From positions 280,715-344,714 of the forward strand of contig NZ_JAMQPV010000002.1 in NCBI RefSeq assembly GCF_026151395.1: a stretch of DNA of 64,000 bases, read 5' to 3'. The notes below the pieces were generated by a model. That model made no database searches and was not told the origin of the DNA. It saw nothing but the letters and a program-made list of their open reading frames with translations. Below, one piece after another: positions 1-9,510 of this stretch (positions are counted from its first letter, which is position 1; every line of letters begins with the position of its first letter). A program made the position numbers and the translations under genes. This stretch comes from Leptospira limi. GTDB taxonomy: Bacteria; Spirochaetota; Leptospiria; Leptospirales; Leptospiraceae.

Positions 1-1104
1 ATTCATACAATCGGTAATTGCGATGTCCATAGGATCAAAACTCGGATGTTTGGAAGCAAAATATGCAATTTGTATTATGGTTTTTGAAATATCAGAGACT
101 TCATTTACATGTTCTAAATTTTCTTCGAGACCCTTTGTTGTAATTTTTCCAACTTTCATTTTATTCTTTGTAATAGTGCCTGTTTTATCAGAACATAAAA
201 CCGTTGCAGCACCCAGAGTTTCAATGATTGATGATCTTCTTACCAATACATTTTTAGTACTCAACCGATATGCACCCAAAGCAAAAAAGATTGTCATTAC
301 TAAAGGTAACTCTTCCGGCATTAACCCTATAGCAAGTGTTAACCCAGACAATAATCCTTGTAACCAAAGGGATTTCACAATTCCAAAATAAAGAGCAAGT
401 AAAATGCATAAACCAGCAGCAACGAGAAATAGATTTCTAACCAATCTTGCCACCTCAATTTCCAGCAGTGTTTTTCCAACGGTTTCATCTGCTATCTTTC
501 TTCCTATTTTACCAATTTCAGTATGATTACCAACTGCGTTTACCCTACAAACACCTTCCCCTGAAACAACAAGAGCTCCACAATATACCGATTGTCCCAT
601 TCCCTTATTCACTGGGATCGATTCACCCGTTAGTAACGATTCATCACATGAAAACAATCTGTCAGATAACAATTCAGCATCTGCAGGGATTCGGTCTCCT
701 TCATTTAGAATGATCAAATCCCCATATACAACATCTTTCCCTTCAATTCGAATGATTTCTCCTTCTCGAATAACGTTCGTTCGTGGACTCGCTAAAGAAC
801 GTAAGGCAGAAATTGCTGTTTCGGTTTTTTTCTCTTGATAAAATGTAATACAAACAATTCCGATGACTGAGCCTAACAATAATAAGGCCTCACCTCGGTC
901 TCCCAATAGTAAATATACAATACTAATGGAAATGAGAAGCAGAATCATTGGTTCTGTCACCACTCCAAACAACATCCGAAGGAAACCAATTCTTTTGGAG
1001 GAACTAATTTCGTTTGCCCCATAAACTGAACGGTTCTTTTTTACCATGTCTAAGGAGAGACCCATTGTGATGTATTCAGAGATTTGTTTTGGTATTGATT
1101 GCAT
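1..1104 (-). CDS. Cation-transporting P-type ATPase, N-terminal part (cut by window edge)
   Basis: The reading frame starts at an ATG at 1104 and runs off the left edge without a stop, so about 368 N-terminal residues are visible. The protein has a soluble N-terminus, paired membrane helices, the actuator motif LTGES (about 180 residues in), the membrane motif MPEELP, and the phosphorylation motif DKTGT at 176-189. That order is the P-type ATPase core and resembles the P2-like cation pumps (Ca2+/Mg2+ type). In animal SERCA pumps the M4 motif is PEGLP; here it is PEELP. The transported ion cannot be decided because the ATP-binding domain and later helices are outside the window. It is divergent from the secernin-like gene. 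Confidence 0.9.
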   Translation of the reverse strand, partial: MQSIPKQISEYITMGLSLDMVKKNRSVYGANEISSSKRIGFLRMLFGVVTEPMILLLISISIVYLLLGDRGEALLLLGSVIGIVCITFYQEKKTETAISALRSLASPRTNVIREGEIIRIEGKDVVYGDLIILNEGDRIPADAELLSDRLFSCDESLLTGESIPVNKGMGQSVYCGALVVSGEGVCRVNAVGNHTEIGKIGRKIADETVGKTLLEIEVARLVRNLFLVAAGLCILLALYFGIVKSLWLQGLLSGLTLAIGLMPEELPLVMTIFFALGAYRLSTKNVLVRRSSIIETLGAATVLCSDKTGTITKNKMKVGKITTKGLEENLEHVNEVSDISKTIIQIAYFASKHPSFDPMDIAITDCMN

Positions 1105-1156
1105 TTTGATTCGAATTTTGGTTTGAATTTTAAATATTTCAGATTAACATTCTAGA

Positions 1157-2506
1157 ATGTGCGATACATCTCTTGCGACTGAAAAATTTACAAAAACGCA
1201 AAAAAGGATCTTTGCGAAAAACTCGGATAGGGAACCAAATGAAGCCCAATCGATTCTTCATCTGCCTCGAAAGGAGTATCCAAAAAATTCGATCTTAAAA
1301 ACCACCTTCATTGAAATACCACAAACATCCGTTACTTATGAAGTTTTTTTATCAAAACCGTTCCATATGTGGGGCGCCGAAATGGGAGTGAATGAATTTG
1401 GAGTTTGTATTGGAAATGAAGCTGTCTTCACAAAACTCAAAATTCATAAAAAGAATAATGGCTTAACGGGAATGGATTTGATTCGTTTAGCTCTAGAAAG
1501 ATCAAAAACAGCAAAAGATGCCTTATTTTTGATTACAGAACTTTTAGAAACATATGGTCAGGACGCTTGTGGTGGATATGAAAACAAATCATTTTTCTAC
1601 CACAATAGTTTCATCATTGCAGACAGAACTGATGGTTATGTTTTAGAAACTGCAGATCGATATTGGGTAGCAAAAAAAATTGATTCGTACTATGCAATTT
1701 CCAATGGACTAACAATCGAAAGAGATTTCGAGTATTGTTCTACAAATTTAATTGAAAAATTAAAATATAAATCCAAAGAAGATTTTTCCTTCAAAGCTTA
1801 TTTTAGTGATTCTTTTTACACTTATATGAGCCATTGCCATGAAAGGAGAAAGTTACACCAAAAAACTGCAGAACAGTTTCAAAACATTCATTCTACTTAC
1901 GATTCAAAATTGGCAATCGAAACTTTGAAAACACATCTCATTGATACGAATGAATTTGAACCATGTTTTTCATCCATGAAGTCACTCTGTTTACATGCAA
2001 CAGGTCCAACAACACCTAACCAAACAAATGGAAGTTTGGTTGTTGAATGGGATACTTCAGAAACTAACCAAGACCCATTACGAATTTTTTACACTGGTAC
2101 TTCTACTCCATGTTTGAGTTTATTCAAACCATTCTTTTTTGGTACAAAAAACTTCATCAATGCATCTAGTTTAGATTCCAATGGAAACTATGCAGACACA
2201 TTATGGTGGTTACATGAATCAATAGCAAGAAAATCTAATTTTGATTACCAAGGTGTAAGATCCATTCTTGTTCCAACACTTGTTGGACTACAAGATTCCA
2301 TTTATTCAATGACAAAAGATCCACTTTCCATGCAAAAAAAGGAGGAGATCCAATGGAGGTTTTTGAAGGACCATGTTAACATTCTGAAAAAAGTAGATGA
2401 TGAATTATTTGATGCAAAAATCGGTAAGAGCCGATGGCAAAATCCGATTTTTCAACTCTATTGGAATAGCCAAAATCGAAAACTAGGATTTCGTACTTCC
2501 AACTAA
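1157..2506 (+). CDS. Secernin-like C69 family peptidase
   Basis: The protein (449 aa) begins MCDTSLA and continues to the FAKNSDR motif at about residue 19. This is the signature of secernin/C69 dipeptidases, N-terminal nucleophile hydrolases in which removal of Met exposes Cys2 as the catalytic residue. The length is close to the roughly 400-450 residues usual for secernins. There is no signal peptide, so it is probably cytoplasmic. No strong Shine-Dalgarno sequence precedes the ATG, but the Cys at position 2 fixes the start. Its 3' end overlaps the convergent glycerate kinase gene by 24 bp. The family assignment is good; the substrate is unknown. Confidence 0.82.
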   Translation: MCDTSLATEKFTKTQKRIFAKNSDREPNEAQSILHLPRKEYPKNSILKTTFIEIPQTSVTYEVFLSKPFHMWGAEMGVNEFGVCIGNEAVFTKLKIHKKNNGLTGMDLIRLALERSKTAKDALFLITELLETYGQDACGGYENKSFFYHNSFIIADRTDGYVLETADRYWVAKKIDSYYAISNGLTIERDFEYCSTNLIEKLKYKSKEDFSFKAYFSDSFYTYMSHCHERRKLHQKTAEQFQNIHSTYDSKLAIETLKTHLIDTNEFEPCFSSMKSLCLHATGPTTPNQTNGSLVVEWDTSETNQDPLRIFYTGTSTPCLSLFKPFFFGTKNFINASSLDSNGNYADTLWWLHESIARKSNFDYQGVRSILVPTLVGLQDSIYSMTKDPLSMQKKEEIQWRFLKDHVNILKKVDDELFDAKIGKSRWQNPIFQLYWNSQNRKLGFRTSN

Positions 2507-3670
2507 CAGGATCAATATATCATTTACATTGGTGCCAGTGGGTCCAGTCGATACTAAGGCATCTATGTCCTTAAGGATTGGATAAGAATTGGAATTGAGT
2601 AATTCTTTTTTTGGATTCCAACCTTTATTTTCCATTTTATGAATGGAATCATTACCAACAAGCCCGCCTGCAACCTCGGTTGGACCATCTGTTCCATCCG
2701 TTCCACCAGATAAGAACATCCATTCCCGTTCTGTAGGATGTTCATTGAGTAATATCGAAACCCGAAGTGACGTTTCTTGGTTTCGACCGCCGATCCCATC
2801 CCCCAAAACAGGACATACCATTTCACCACCTAACACAATCATTTGACTCATCGGTGAATCTAATGCTAATAGAAATTCCTTTTCAAAGAGATACGATGTC
2901 TCTTCTGAAGAACCTGACCAAGTATCACTTAACAATTTTGTCTGGTATCCTAATTTTTTTCCTTCTTCTAAAATTCGATGGATGGAACGAGTGAGATTAC
3001 CCAATATAAAATAATTTGTACTTGGATAAGTTGGTCCTGAAGAAATCGAATTTGGATCATCTCCAATAACATCCGAAATGACCAAGGTATACACTTCCAA
3101 GTCTTCGTTTAGTTCTTTTAAAAGTTTTCCTCCTTTGACTTTCGAATACTTTTTTCTTTCTGAATTGATTTCCTGAATGGATTTCCCACTCTTTAACAAT
3201 TGATTTTGAATGTTCGTAAGCTCTCCTAATGACAGGCCATCAACTGGAATTTCGAATAAACTAGATCCTCCTCCAGAAAGTAAAACCACAAGTCGATCAT
3301 TTTTACCCAATTGTTTTAATTGGTCCAAAACTTCGAGAGCATACCGAATTGAATTCTCGTCAGGAATAGGATGGGAAGCCTCTCGGTATGTCCAAATTAG
3401 GTCCTTACCATTTCCTGAATAAACAAATGGTAAATGATTGTACTTCGTTAGGACATAACCTTTGTTCACCGGAAAAAAATCAGAGAATGATTTTGCCATG
3501 GAGTAAGCAGCTTTACCCAAGGAAAATACAAATTGTTTTTTTGATTGGTCGGATAGTTTCTCCACCAATTCGAGGTTTCCATTACTAAATTCTTGGAACA
3601 ATTCCTTTGGACTTGCTGCATTTATCCCTTGATGAAATAAATAAAGTATATCATCTCGAAGCGATTCCAA
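2483..3670 (-). CDS. gckA: Glycerate 2-kinase (GckA/TtuD, MOFRL family)
   Basis: This 395-residue protein matches the GckA/TtuD family, which phosphorylates D-glycerate to 2-phosphoglycerate using ATP (some members were formerly called hydroxypyruvate reductase). Visible signatures are LGKAAYSMAKSF, ASHPIPDENS, the glycine-rich LLSGGGSSLFE, the ISDVIGDDP-ISSGPT segment, and the C-terminal MOFRL-type blocks DGIGGRNQE, GGTDGTDGPT and STGPTGTNVND. It is complete and a little shorter than the usual 410-450 residues. It lies 5 bp downstream of the flavoprotein-ferredoxin gene on the same strand and may be co-transcribed with it. The gene symbol is by family resemblance only. Confidence 0.87.
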   Translation of the reverse strand: MESLRDDILYLFHQGINAASPKELFQEFSNGNLELVEKLSDQSKKQFVFSLGKAAYSMAKSFSDFFPVNKGYVLTKYNHLPFVYSGNGKDLIWTYREASHPIPDENSIRYALEVLDQLKQLGKNDRLVVLLSGGGSSLFEIPVDGLSLGELTNIQNQLLKSGKSIQEINSERKKYSKVKGGKLLKELNEDLEVYTLVISDVIGDDPNSISSGPTYPSTNYFILGNLTRSIHRILEEGKKLGYQTKLLSDTWSGSSEETSYLFEKEFLLALDSPMSQMIVLGGEMVCPVLGDGIGGRNQETSLRVSILLNEHPTEREWMFLSGGTDGTDGPTEVAGGLVGNDSIHKMENKGWNPKKELLNSNSYPILKDIDALVSTGPTGTNVNDILILLVGSTKS

Positions 3671-3675
3671 GAGTT

Positions 3676-5937
3676 TTATTTCCTAGTTTTTGCATCCAGT
3701 AAGTCAAAGCTGATTTGATTTCCATTTAGTTTACCAAAACTCAAAACATCTGTTGGACACAATGAAACACATGCAGAACATCTTACGCACTGTACGCTGT
3801 CCATGGGAATCCCACGACTCGCATAACTCATCACATCGATACCTTGGTGGCAATTTTTTGTACAGATATTACATGATATACATTTTTTTTTATCTGAAAA
3901 AATTCGAAACTTACTAAATCTCGCATATATATGCATAAGTGATGCAAGTGGACAAAACATCCTACACCAAACTCGGCCCGAGTATAAAAAATAACATCCA
4001 ACACCAACAACACCAGCGAGACCAATATCAACAAAAATGTCGTAATACAATTTGATAGAATCGGCAATCATTTCTCCTAATGATAGAACAGGTAACAATG
4101 ACTTCCCATACACACTAAAGAGTTTTAGAACTGTAAGTAAAAAGCTTAAGAAGAGAATGTATTGACCTGTATGTTCCCATCGATACGCCGTTTTGGAATG
4201 TGGCATTTTTTGACGGTATTCATCCCCTAGAGTTTCGGCAAGCCCACCACAAGAACAAATCCAACCACAATACACACCTTTTCCGTAATGATACACCATT
4301 AAAGGAATCAAAACAAAACTAAAGGACAAACCATAAACCAACCAAAAGGTAGTGATCCCACCGTCATACAACACACCCATACTGAGGGGCCATGCTAAAA
4401 TGAATCCATACGCCTTCCAATATGCATTAGAAGGAAATATTTCCCTTCTAATAAATCCTTCTGGGCCACCTAAATAGCCAAGATCACCTAACTTTGGTAA
4501 TATCAATTCAGGCAATAGGAATAAAAAGAAAATCTGGATTCCAATTAAAGACAATGTTTGGTAAAAGATGTACTGGGTTTTCCGAACCACCATCCTTCTA
4601 ATTCCAAAGATCAAAATTGTGAGTGAATATAAGAAGGTGTAATGGAAGGAAGGGTATTTGCCAAATAATTGGAACTGTTGGTAGGTTGCCAAAAAATAAA
4701 TTGACAAAAAATACAAAAAAGCAAAAACGAAATAAGAAACTTTAAAAATCTTCCACCCATCAAACTTTTGTTTGTTTTTGGATAGCGAAATAGTAGCATA
4801 TAAAATCAAACTCAATGCAGAATAAACGGCAAATGTGGATGCCACTGCGGAAAACCAAAAAGGACCATAAAAAGAGGCTTTTCCAAAATAAGCAGTGAAT
4901 GCAAAACCCAGAAGGCTCGAAAATCCCAACCAATCCAAAAAATTCTTTTGGTTTTGTAACTTAACACCAATTTTCTGAAAAAAATGAAGTGGTGGCATAT
5001 TACCAATTAATATATATACTAAATCCGATTTGATTTTGAGAGCGGATTCTTTTTCTATCACAAAAACATTCGTTTGGTTAATCTCTGTTAGTGTTGCGTT
5101 ATAAAGGATTTTAATTTTCCCTTGAGATGAAAGTGTTAAGACCTTTTTTACATTTTCAGATTTTGCTTTATTAAATTCATTCCCTCTATGTATGAGTGTA
5201 ATCTCTTTTGCATATTCGGAACACAGAATGGCAGATTCTAATGCGGTATCACCCCCTCCTACGATGACCACTGATTGGTCCTTGGTATCTTTCGGATCGA
5301 TCAAACGGTATAGAACATTCGATCCCATTTCTCCTTTGATTCCTAATTTTTTTGGATCACCTGATTTTCCCATTGCAATCACAACAGAATTCGTTTGGTA
5401 TTTCGAGCCAGATTCTGTTACTAAAGTATACCCAATCTGGTCTTTTTGGATGTGGACAACTCTTTGGTTTGTTTCGATTTGGATTGGATTTTGTTTTAAA
5501 AAATGATTTAAATCTTTTAGAAGACCTTCCTTTGTTGTATCAACAATTTTGATTGCAGAACTTCCAATATAATCATTTGGTTCAGCAAAGATTGGTTTTC
5601 CATTAGGATAACTCTGAATGGTTTGAAAGGGTAAATTCGATTCTAAAACGATATACTTTTTACCCAATCGTTTTGCTTCTAAAGCACAAGACACACCGGA
5701 AGGTCCTGAACCAATGATCACCACGTCATAACGATCATTTTTAAAATTAGGGATGTGATTCCAAACTTGAACACCGCTTTCTGTAGCCATTTTCAAAAGT
5801 GGAACACCCGTTAGATCTCCAATCACAAATACATTCGGTAAATTTGTTTCATAGGAGTCAGATAATTCTGGGTAAATTTCCACTTCACCAGTGGGAGATG
5901 AGTTTCTTAACCAATTAAAATAAACTTGAGGCCACAT
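3676..5937 (-). CDS. Thioredoxin-reductase-like flavoprotein fused to a membrane polyferredoxin (NapH/CcoG-like)
   Basis: This 753-residue protein joins two modules. The N-terminal half is a pyridine-nucleotide/FAD oxidoreductase with two Rossmann motifs, VVIIGSGPSG (about residue 73) and VVIVGGGDTA (about 222). The C-terminal half has several membrane helices, then GVYCGWICSCGG, CRMFCPL, and two ferredoxin motifs (CISCNICTKNC and CVRCSACVSLCP), as in NapH/CcoG-type proteins. An FAD-contacting NVFVIGDLTG block, which in thioredoxin reductases lies at the C-terminus of the flavin domain, is at residues 35-45, so the flavoprotein seems circularly permuted. No CxxC redox pair is visible in the flavin half. 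The likely role is moving electrons from NAD(P)H through FAD to membrane Fe-S clusters; the acceptor is unknown. Confidence 0.8.
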   Translation of the reverse strand: MWPQVYFNWLRNSSPTGEVEIYPELSDSYETNLPNVFVIGDLTGVPLLKMATESGVQVWNHIPNFKNDRYDVVIIGSGPSGVSCALEAKRLGKKYIVLESNLPFQTIQSYPNGKPIFAEPNDYIGSSAIKIVDTTKEGLLKDLNHFLKQNPIQIETNQRVVHIQKDQIGYTLVTESGSKYQTNSVVIAMGKSGDPKKLGIKGEMGSNVLYRLIDPKDTKDQSVVIVGGGDTALESAILCSEYAKEITLIHRGNEFNKAKSENVKKVLTLSSQGKIKILYNATLTEINQTNVFVIEKESALKIKSDLVYILIGNMPPLHFFQKIGVKLQNQKNFLDWLGFSSLLGFAFTAYFGKASFYGPFWFSAVASTFAVYSALSLILYATISLSKNKQKFDGWKIFKVSYFVFAFLYFLSIYFLATYQQFQLFGKYPSFHYTFLYSLTILIFGIRRMVVRKTQYIFYQTLSLIGIQIFFLFLLPELILPKLGDLGYLGGPEGFIRREIFPSNAYWKAYGFILAWPLSMGVLYDGGITTFWLVYGLSFSFVLIPLMVYHYGKGVYCGWICSCGGLAETLGDEYRQKMPHSKTAYRWEHTGQYILFLSFLLTVLKLFSVYGKSLLPVLSLGEMIADSIKLYYDIFVDIGLAGVVGVGCYFLYSGRVWCRMFCPLASLMHIYARFSKFRIFSDKKKCISCNICTKNCHQGIDVMSYASRGIPMDSVQCVRCSACVSLCPTDVLSFGKLNGNQISFDLLDAKTRK

Positions 5938-5979
5938 ACCATTGTATTGGACATGTGGTTGGAAAAAAAAGAAACTAAT

Positions 5980-7284
5980 TTAAGGAGAGTTAGGAATTCT
6001 AATCGTGATTTTTGTCCCATGATTTGTTGAACTTGTCACATTCATCGTACAACCCTGGTTCCTTAACATTTCCGTACATACTAAGAGGCCTAGTCCAGTT
6101 CCTTTTTCACCTTGGGTTCCAAATGCTGTTGGAAATGGTTTCCCTTCCCCTATCTGCCGAATTTGATCCATAGACATTCCAATTCCCATGTCGACAATAC
6201 TCAAGTCTACAAATTTTGGTCCAGTCACACTGGTGATGGTAACTGTTCCTTTGGGATGGGAAAATTTAATCGCATTGGAAAATAAATTCCGAATGACTGT
6301 GCTAATCATTCTCTCATCACAGTACACCATTAAAGGATCTGAAAGTTGGATCTTCCATTGGATTCCCTTATCCGTTGCTTGTAATTCCAAAATGTCTTTT
6401 GCATTTTGAGTCACTGCACATAAGTTGATGAATTCTAAATGAGTGGGAATTTTTTTGGATTCATTCCTTACCCAATCTAGTAAATTTTCTAAGACCAAAT
6501 AAGATTGGTTTGTACTTTTTTTTAATTCTTTAAGTGCTACGAGTAATTCTTCACGGTCCGGCAATGTTTCGTTTAAAAATCCTAAATAGGAATTCATTGT
6601 TCCAATAGGACCTTTTAAGTCGTGGGCTAATATCGAAAAAATTCGATCTTTATGTTCGTTGGTTCGTATCATCTCTTGTTGGATACGATTGGTGTTGCGT
6701 AAGAAATAAAACATGATGAGGGCAACAAAGAACAAACAAGATACAACCGAATTGACTCGAAACAATTCTTGGATTTTGGGATCATATAATAATGTGCCTT
6801 CTTGGAATTTTCCTGGAGTTCCAAAAAATTCAAACCAAATATAAAATAGATTATTGGTCAAAAAAACAAGAAGGATCCAGAACTTATCTTCGTAAGAGAA
6901 CAATACAAATGGGGCTAAAGCAAAAACCAAAAAATAATAATAAAAACCACCTGAATTTCCAAAACTAATCAATGAAACAAATACCAACGGAATCGAAATT
7001 GTAAAAATTAAGAAAATCCTAGCAAGTGAATACCGTTCCTTAAAATTCAAATACAGAATATAAGAAAATATGCAGATCACGGAAAGATGAATGCAGTTCA
7101 TAATCCAAACATTGGGTGCACCAGCGACTACGAACAAAATGGAATATTGGATATTAGAGAATATTCCTAAAACGGCGATTAAATTGGCCAACTGCACCCT
7201 AACCGAAGTTTGAAGGTCTAATTGGTGTTTGACTCCCAAGTTGAGCAAATACCGTAACCCAATTTTGTGGAAAACCAATTTCAT
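5980..7284 (-). CDS. Membrane sensor histidine kinase
   Basis: The 434-residue protein has about six hydrophobic segments in the first 200 residues, then a HisKA domain with ILAHDLKGPIG carrying the phospho-accepting His, and a HATPase_c domain with N-box NLFSNAIKF, G1 box VDMGIGMS and G2 box GEKGTGLGL. There is no receiver domain and no response regulator next door. Its ATG overlaps the stop of the upstream SpoIIE-type phosphatase gene by 4 bp (ATGA), so the two are almost certainly co-transcribed and translationally coupled. The N-terminal membrane domain is not one I can name. The signal is unknown. Confidence 0.88.
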   Translation of the reverse strand: MKLVFHKIGLRYLLNLGVKHQLDLQTSVRVQLANLIAVLGIFSNIQYSILFVVAGAPNVWIMNCIHLSVICIFSYILYLNFKERYSLARIFLIFTISIPLVFVSLISFGNSGGFYYYFLVFALAPFVLFSYEDKFWILLVFLTNNLFYIWFEFFGTPGKFQEGTLLYDPKIQELFRVNSVVSCLFFVALIMFYFLRNTNRIQQEMIRTNEHKDRIFSILAHDLKGPIGTMNSYLGFLNETLPDREELLVALKELKKSTNQSYLVLENLLDWVRNESKKIPTHLEFINLCAVTQNAKDILELQATDKGIQWKIQLSDPLMVYCDERMISTVIRNLFSNAIKFSHPKGTVTITSVTGPKFVDLSIVDMGIGMSMDQIRQIGEGKPFPTAFGTQGEKGTGLGLLVCTEMLRNQGCTMNVTSSTNHGTKITIRIPNSP

Positions 7285-9167
7285 AGGAAATCGATCGTAA
7301 AGTAAGTTACATCATCTGACAATCGAAAAGTAAATTTTTTGATTTCCGATTTGATTTTTTCGTTTAGTTCCTTAGGACTTAATACAATTCCTTCTAATAG
7401 TTGGGTTCGAAGTCGCGTTTCTCCGAACATTTCTTTTGTTCGGTTATGACTTTCTGTGATTCCATCCGTATAAAAAAAGAATCGATCTCCAGGTAGTAGT
7501 GGGTGTGTAAATGTTTCCAAAAACACATCCTTTTTCCAACCCATGATTGGCCCACGACCACCTAATGCCTCCAATGTGTTTTCCTTACGATTTTGGTGGA
7601 ATGGACTTGGATGTCCCATAACAGAATACTGAAACACTTGGTTTTTCAAATCAAAATGACTTGCTACTGCCGTGATGTAGTTTTTCTCAACAACAGGTAA
7701 CATTTTTAAATTTAATTCGGTTAAAAATTGAGATGGATCTTTGATTTTCGGTGCAATTTCCAGAAAATTCACTTTCAACATCCCTGCAATGAGTGCGGCA
7801 GCAATCCCATGACCCAAAACATCGCATAACAAAAAAGTAAGTGAACCATCCTCGTGAATGTAGTAATCAAAATAATCCCCACCAATCTTTTCCATAGGCA
7901 TAAACATAGAGGCTACATTTAGAGTTTGGTATTGAAATTCCATAGGTGGGATTAACTTGGATTGTAGACTTGCTGCCATGACCAAATCATCATGTAAAAG
8001 TTTATATTGTTTTTGTAATTCTTGTGTTCTGAGAGTTACAATCATCTCCAAGGATTCATTTAAATTACGTAACTCTCTTTTGGTTCTCGAACTTTGTAAG
8101 GCAATGGCAAGAACTCCAGAAAATAAAAATGTTAATATTCCATATTGGGTTAAGTATGCATTTTTTCCTGTGATGAAATCTGTTAATACATCAGCAATTC
8201 CAAAAAATGTAGCAAGTAATGCACCTAAAGAGACAACAATCGCTTCCGGTGTTTTATTATAATTTCGGGCAAGAAGTTGGACTAATATTGGTACTTTAAT
8301 TCCAAGTAAAATATACCAAACATACACAAAATAAAACCGAACATCGGGATTGAGTTCCAATAATTGGATCAACGCCAAAATAGAATCGAATAAAAAGGTT
8401 AGGAAGGCAATCTTTGTTATCCTCCGTTCAAATAATGTATGAACGAATAACATGATAAATACGGGAAATATAAATTGGCAAAAGAAAAGTAACCTTACCA
8501 ATATTTCTGGATTGATCCCTAGATAATGAATTTTGTTTAAAGCAGGTAAACGCCAACATACAAAAAAAATAGCAGTTCCAGCAAGATACAATCCAGATTT
8601 AGATGAACGATTTAAGGCATATCCAATTGCCTGTTGTAAAAAAATTCCAAAAAACAAGGCCGCCATAACGATTTGATTTACATCTTCGTAAATCATTTTG
8701 TCTTTGATCTCATTTTGAGTTCCAAACATTGGAGTTGACCTGAACAATCCACATCGGAATTGAGTTTCTCGGCATTCAATATCTACTTCTAGGTGATTAT
8801 CACCTAACAATACAAGCGAATTTGGAATTTCATAATAACGAACCTTATGCCAATACGCATAATAATTAGGTGACATACCACCCGTCGTACCAATTCGTTT
8901 TCCATTCCAATAAGTTTGGTCTGCGGAATGGACACGATCTAGGTACACTGATAAGGAAGATTCTGGTAATTTTGTGATGGGAATTGTTAGATGGTATTTC
9001 CCTTTCAGAGGTACTTTATATCCCTGTTCGACAAGTGGGATTCCAACCTGAATTTGTTTAGGATTGGATTCTCCCTCTAATTGGAAAGTCCAACCTGATT
9101 CTAATGGAATCATTTCCGCTGAGAGGGAAACACTAAACAAGGATACACACAAAAGGTACTTCATCAT
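7281..9167 (-). CDS. 7TM-DISM receptor-like protein with SpoIIE (PP2C) phosphatase output
   Basis: The order of parts is signal peptide, an extracytoplasmic beta-rich domain (about 25-170) of the 7TMR-DISM extracellular type, seven hydrophobic segments (about 175-380), a short coiled coil, and a C-terminal SpoIIE/RsbU phosphatase domain. The phosphatase has the metal-binding acidic motifs GGDYFDYY, DVLGHG and FYTDGITES. Such proteins usually dephosphorylate anti-sigma-factor antagonists in partner-switching pathways; no such partner is visible here. The frame is open from 9185, but the start at 9167 puts the signal peptide (MMKYLLC...) at the N-terminus. No clear ribosome-binding site decides between the two. 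It is coupled to the downstream histidine kinase. Confidence 0.85.
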   Translation of the reverse strand: MMKYLLCVSLFSVSLSAEMIPLESGWTFQLEGESNPKQIQVGIPLVEQGYKVPLKGKYHLTIPITKLPESSLSVYLDRVHSADQTYWNGKRIGTTGGMSPNYYAYWHKVRYYEIPNSLVLLGDNHLEVDIECRETQFRCGLFRSTPMFGTQNEIKDKMIYEDVNQIVMAALFFGIFLQQAIGYALNRSSKSGLYLAGTAIFFVCWRLPALNKIHYLGINPEILVRLLFFCQFIFPVFIMLFVHTLFERRITKIAFLTFLFDSILALIQLLELNPDVRFYFVYVWYILLGIKVPILVQLLARNYNKTPEAIVVSLGALLATFFGIADVLTDFITGKNAYLTQYGILTFLFSGVLAIALQSSRTKRELRNLNESLEMIVTLRTQELQKQYKLLHDDLVMAASLQSKLIPPMEFQYQTLNVASMFMPMEKIGGDYFDYYIHEDGSLTFLLCDVLGHGIAAALIAGMLKVNFLEIAPKIKDPSQFLTELNLKMLPVVEKNYITAVASHFDLKNQVFQYSVMGHPSPFHQNRKENTLEALGGRGPIMGWKKDVFLETFTHPLLPGDRFFFYTDGITESHNRTKEMFGETRLRTQLLEGIVLSPKELNEKIKSEIKKFTFRLSDDVTYFTIDFL

Positions 9168-9307
9168 GGTACATGGTGGGAACACCGAGAGGATTGAAAT
9201 GTGAATCTTGAGAAGTGCAAGGATTTTTTTTTTAGCATGGCAGACTCACAAATAGAATCCCCACTCTCTAAAAAACCATCACAATCAATCATCCCTGATT
9301 TGAAAAT

Positions 9308-9334
9308 TAACTAATGTTAGCTGACCATTAGTTA
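9308..9334. repeat. Inverted repeat, 9-nt arms
   Basis: The arms TAACTAATG and CATTAGTTA are exact reverse complements separated by 9 nt. There is no T-run, so it looks more like a protein-binding site than a terminator. It lies about 125 bp upstream of the PerR-like box and about 140 bp upstream of the SpoIIE-type gene on the other strand. Its function is unknown. Confidence 0.5.
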
Positions 9335-9461
9335 CAGATGATCAATTGTAAAGAGTTCCAAATCCTTTGCAAACCGAATGGGTCTCGGAAAGGTACAGTG
9401 GTTTTGTAGTAAATTCCACAAGTTAGGAAGAAATTCCCAAGAAAAGAGTCGACTTTTACAT

Positions 9462-9476
9462 TTAGACTTAGTCTAA
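9462..9476. promoter_or_regulatory. PerR/Fur-type box upstream of perR
   Basis: TTAGACT-T-AGTCTAA is a perfect 7-1-7 palindrome ending 34 bp before the perR start codon. The 7-1-7 geometry is that of Fur/PerR boxes, and the core matches the two palindromes upstream of katG in this window. Autoregulation by PerR is inferred. Confidence 0.75.
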
Positions 9477-9510
9477 TTATTGACAAAATTAGGTAGGGAG
9501 GGAAATTGAA

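Larger units (their letters stand above)
9186..9510. other. Divergent intergenic region upstream of perR
   Basis: This 325-bp gap separates the SpoIIE-type gene from perR and contains no convincing reading frame. It holds two dyads: an inverted repeat at 9308-9334 and a perfect palindrome at 9462-9476, described separately. A purine-rich ribosome-binding site for perR lies at about 9495-9502. Confidence 0.6.
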
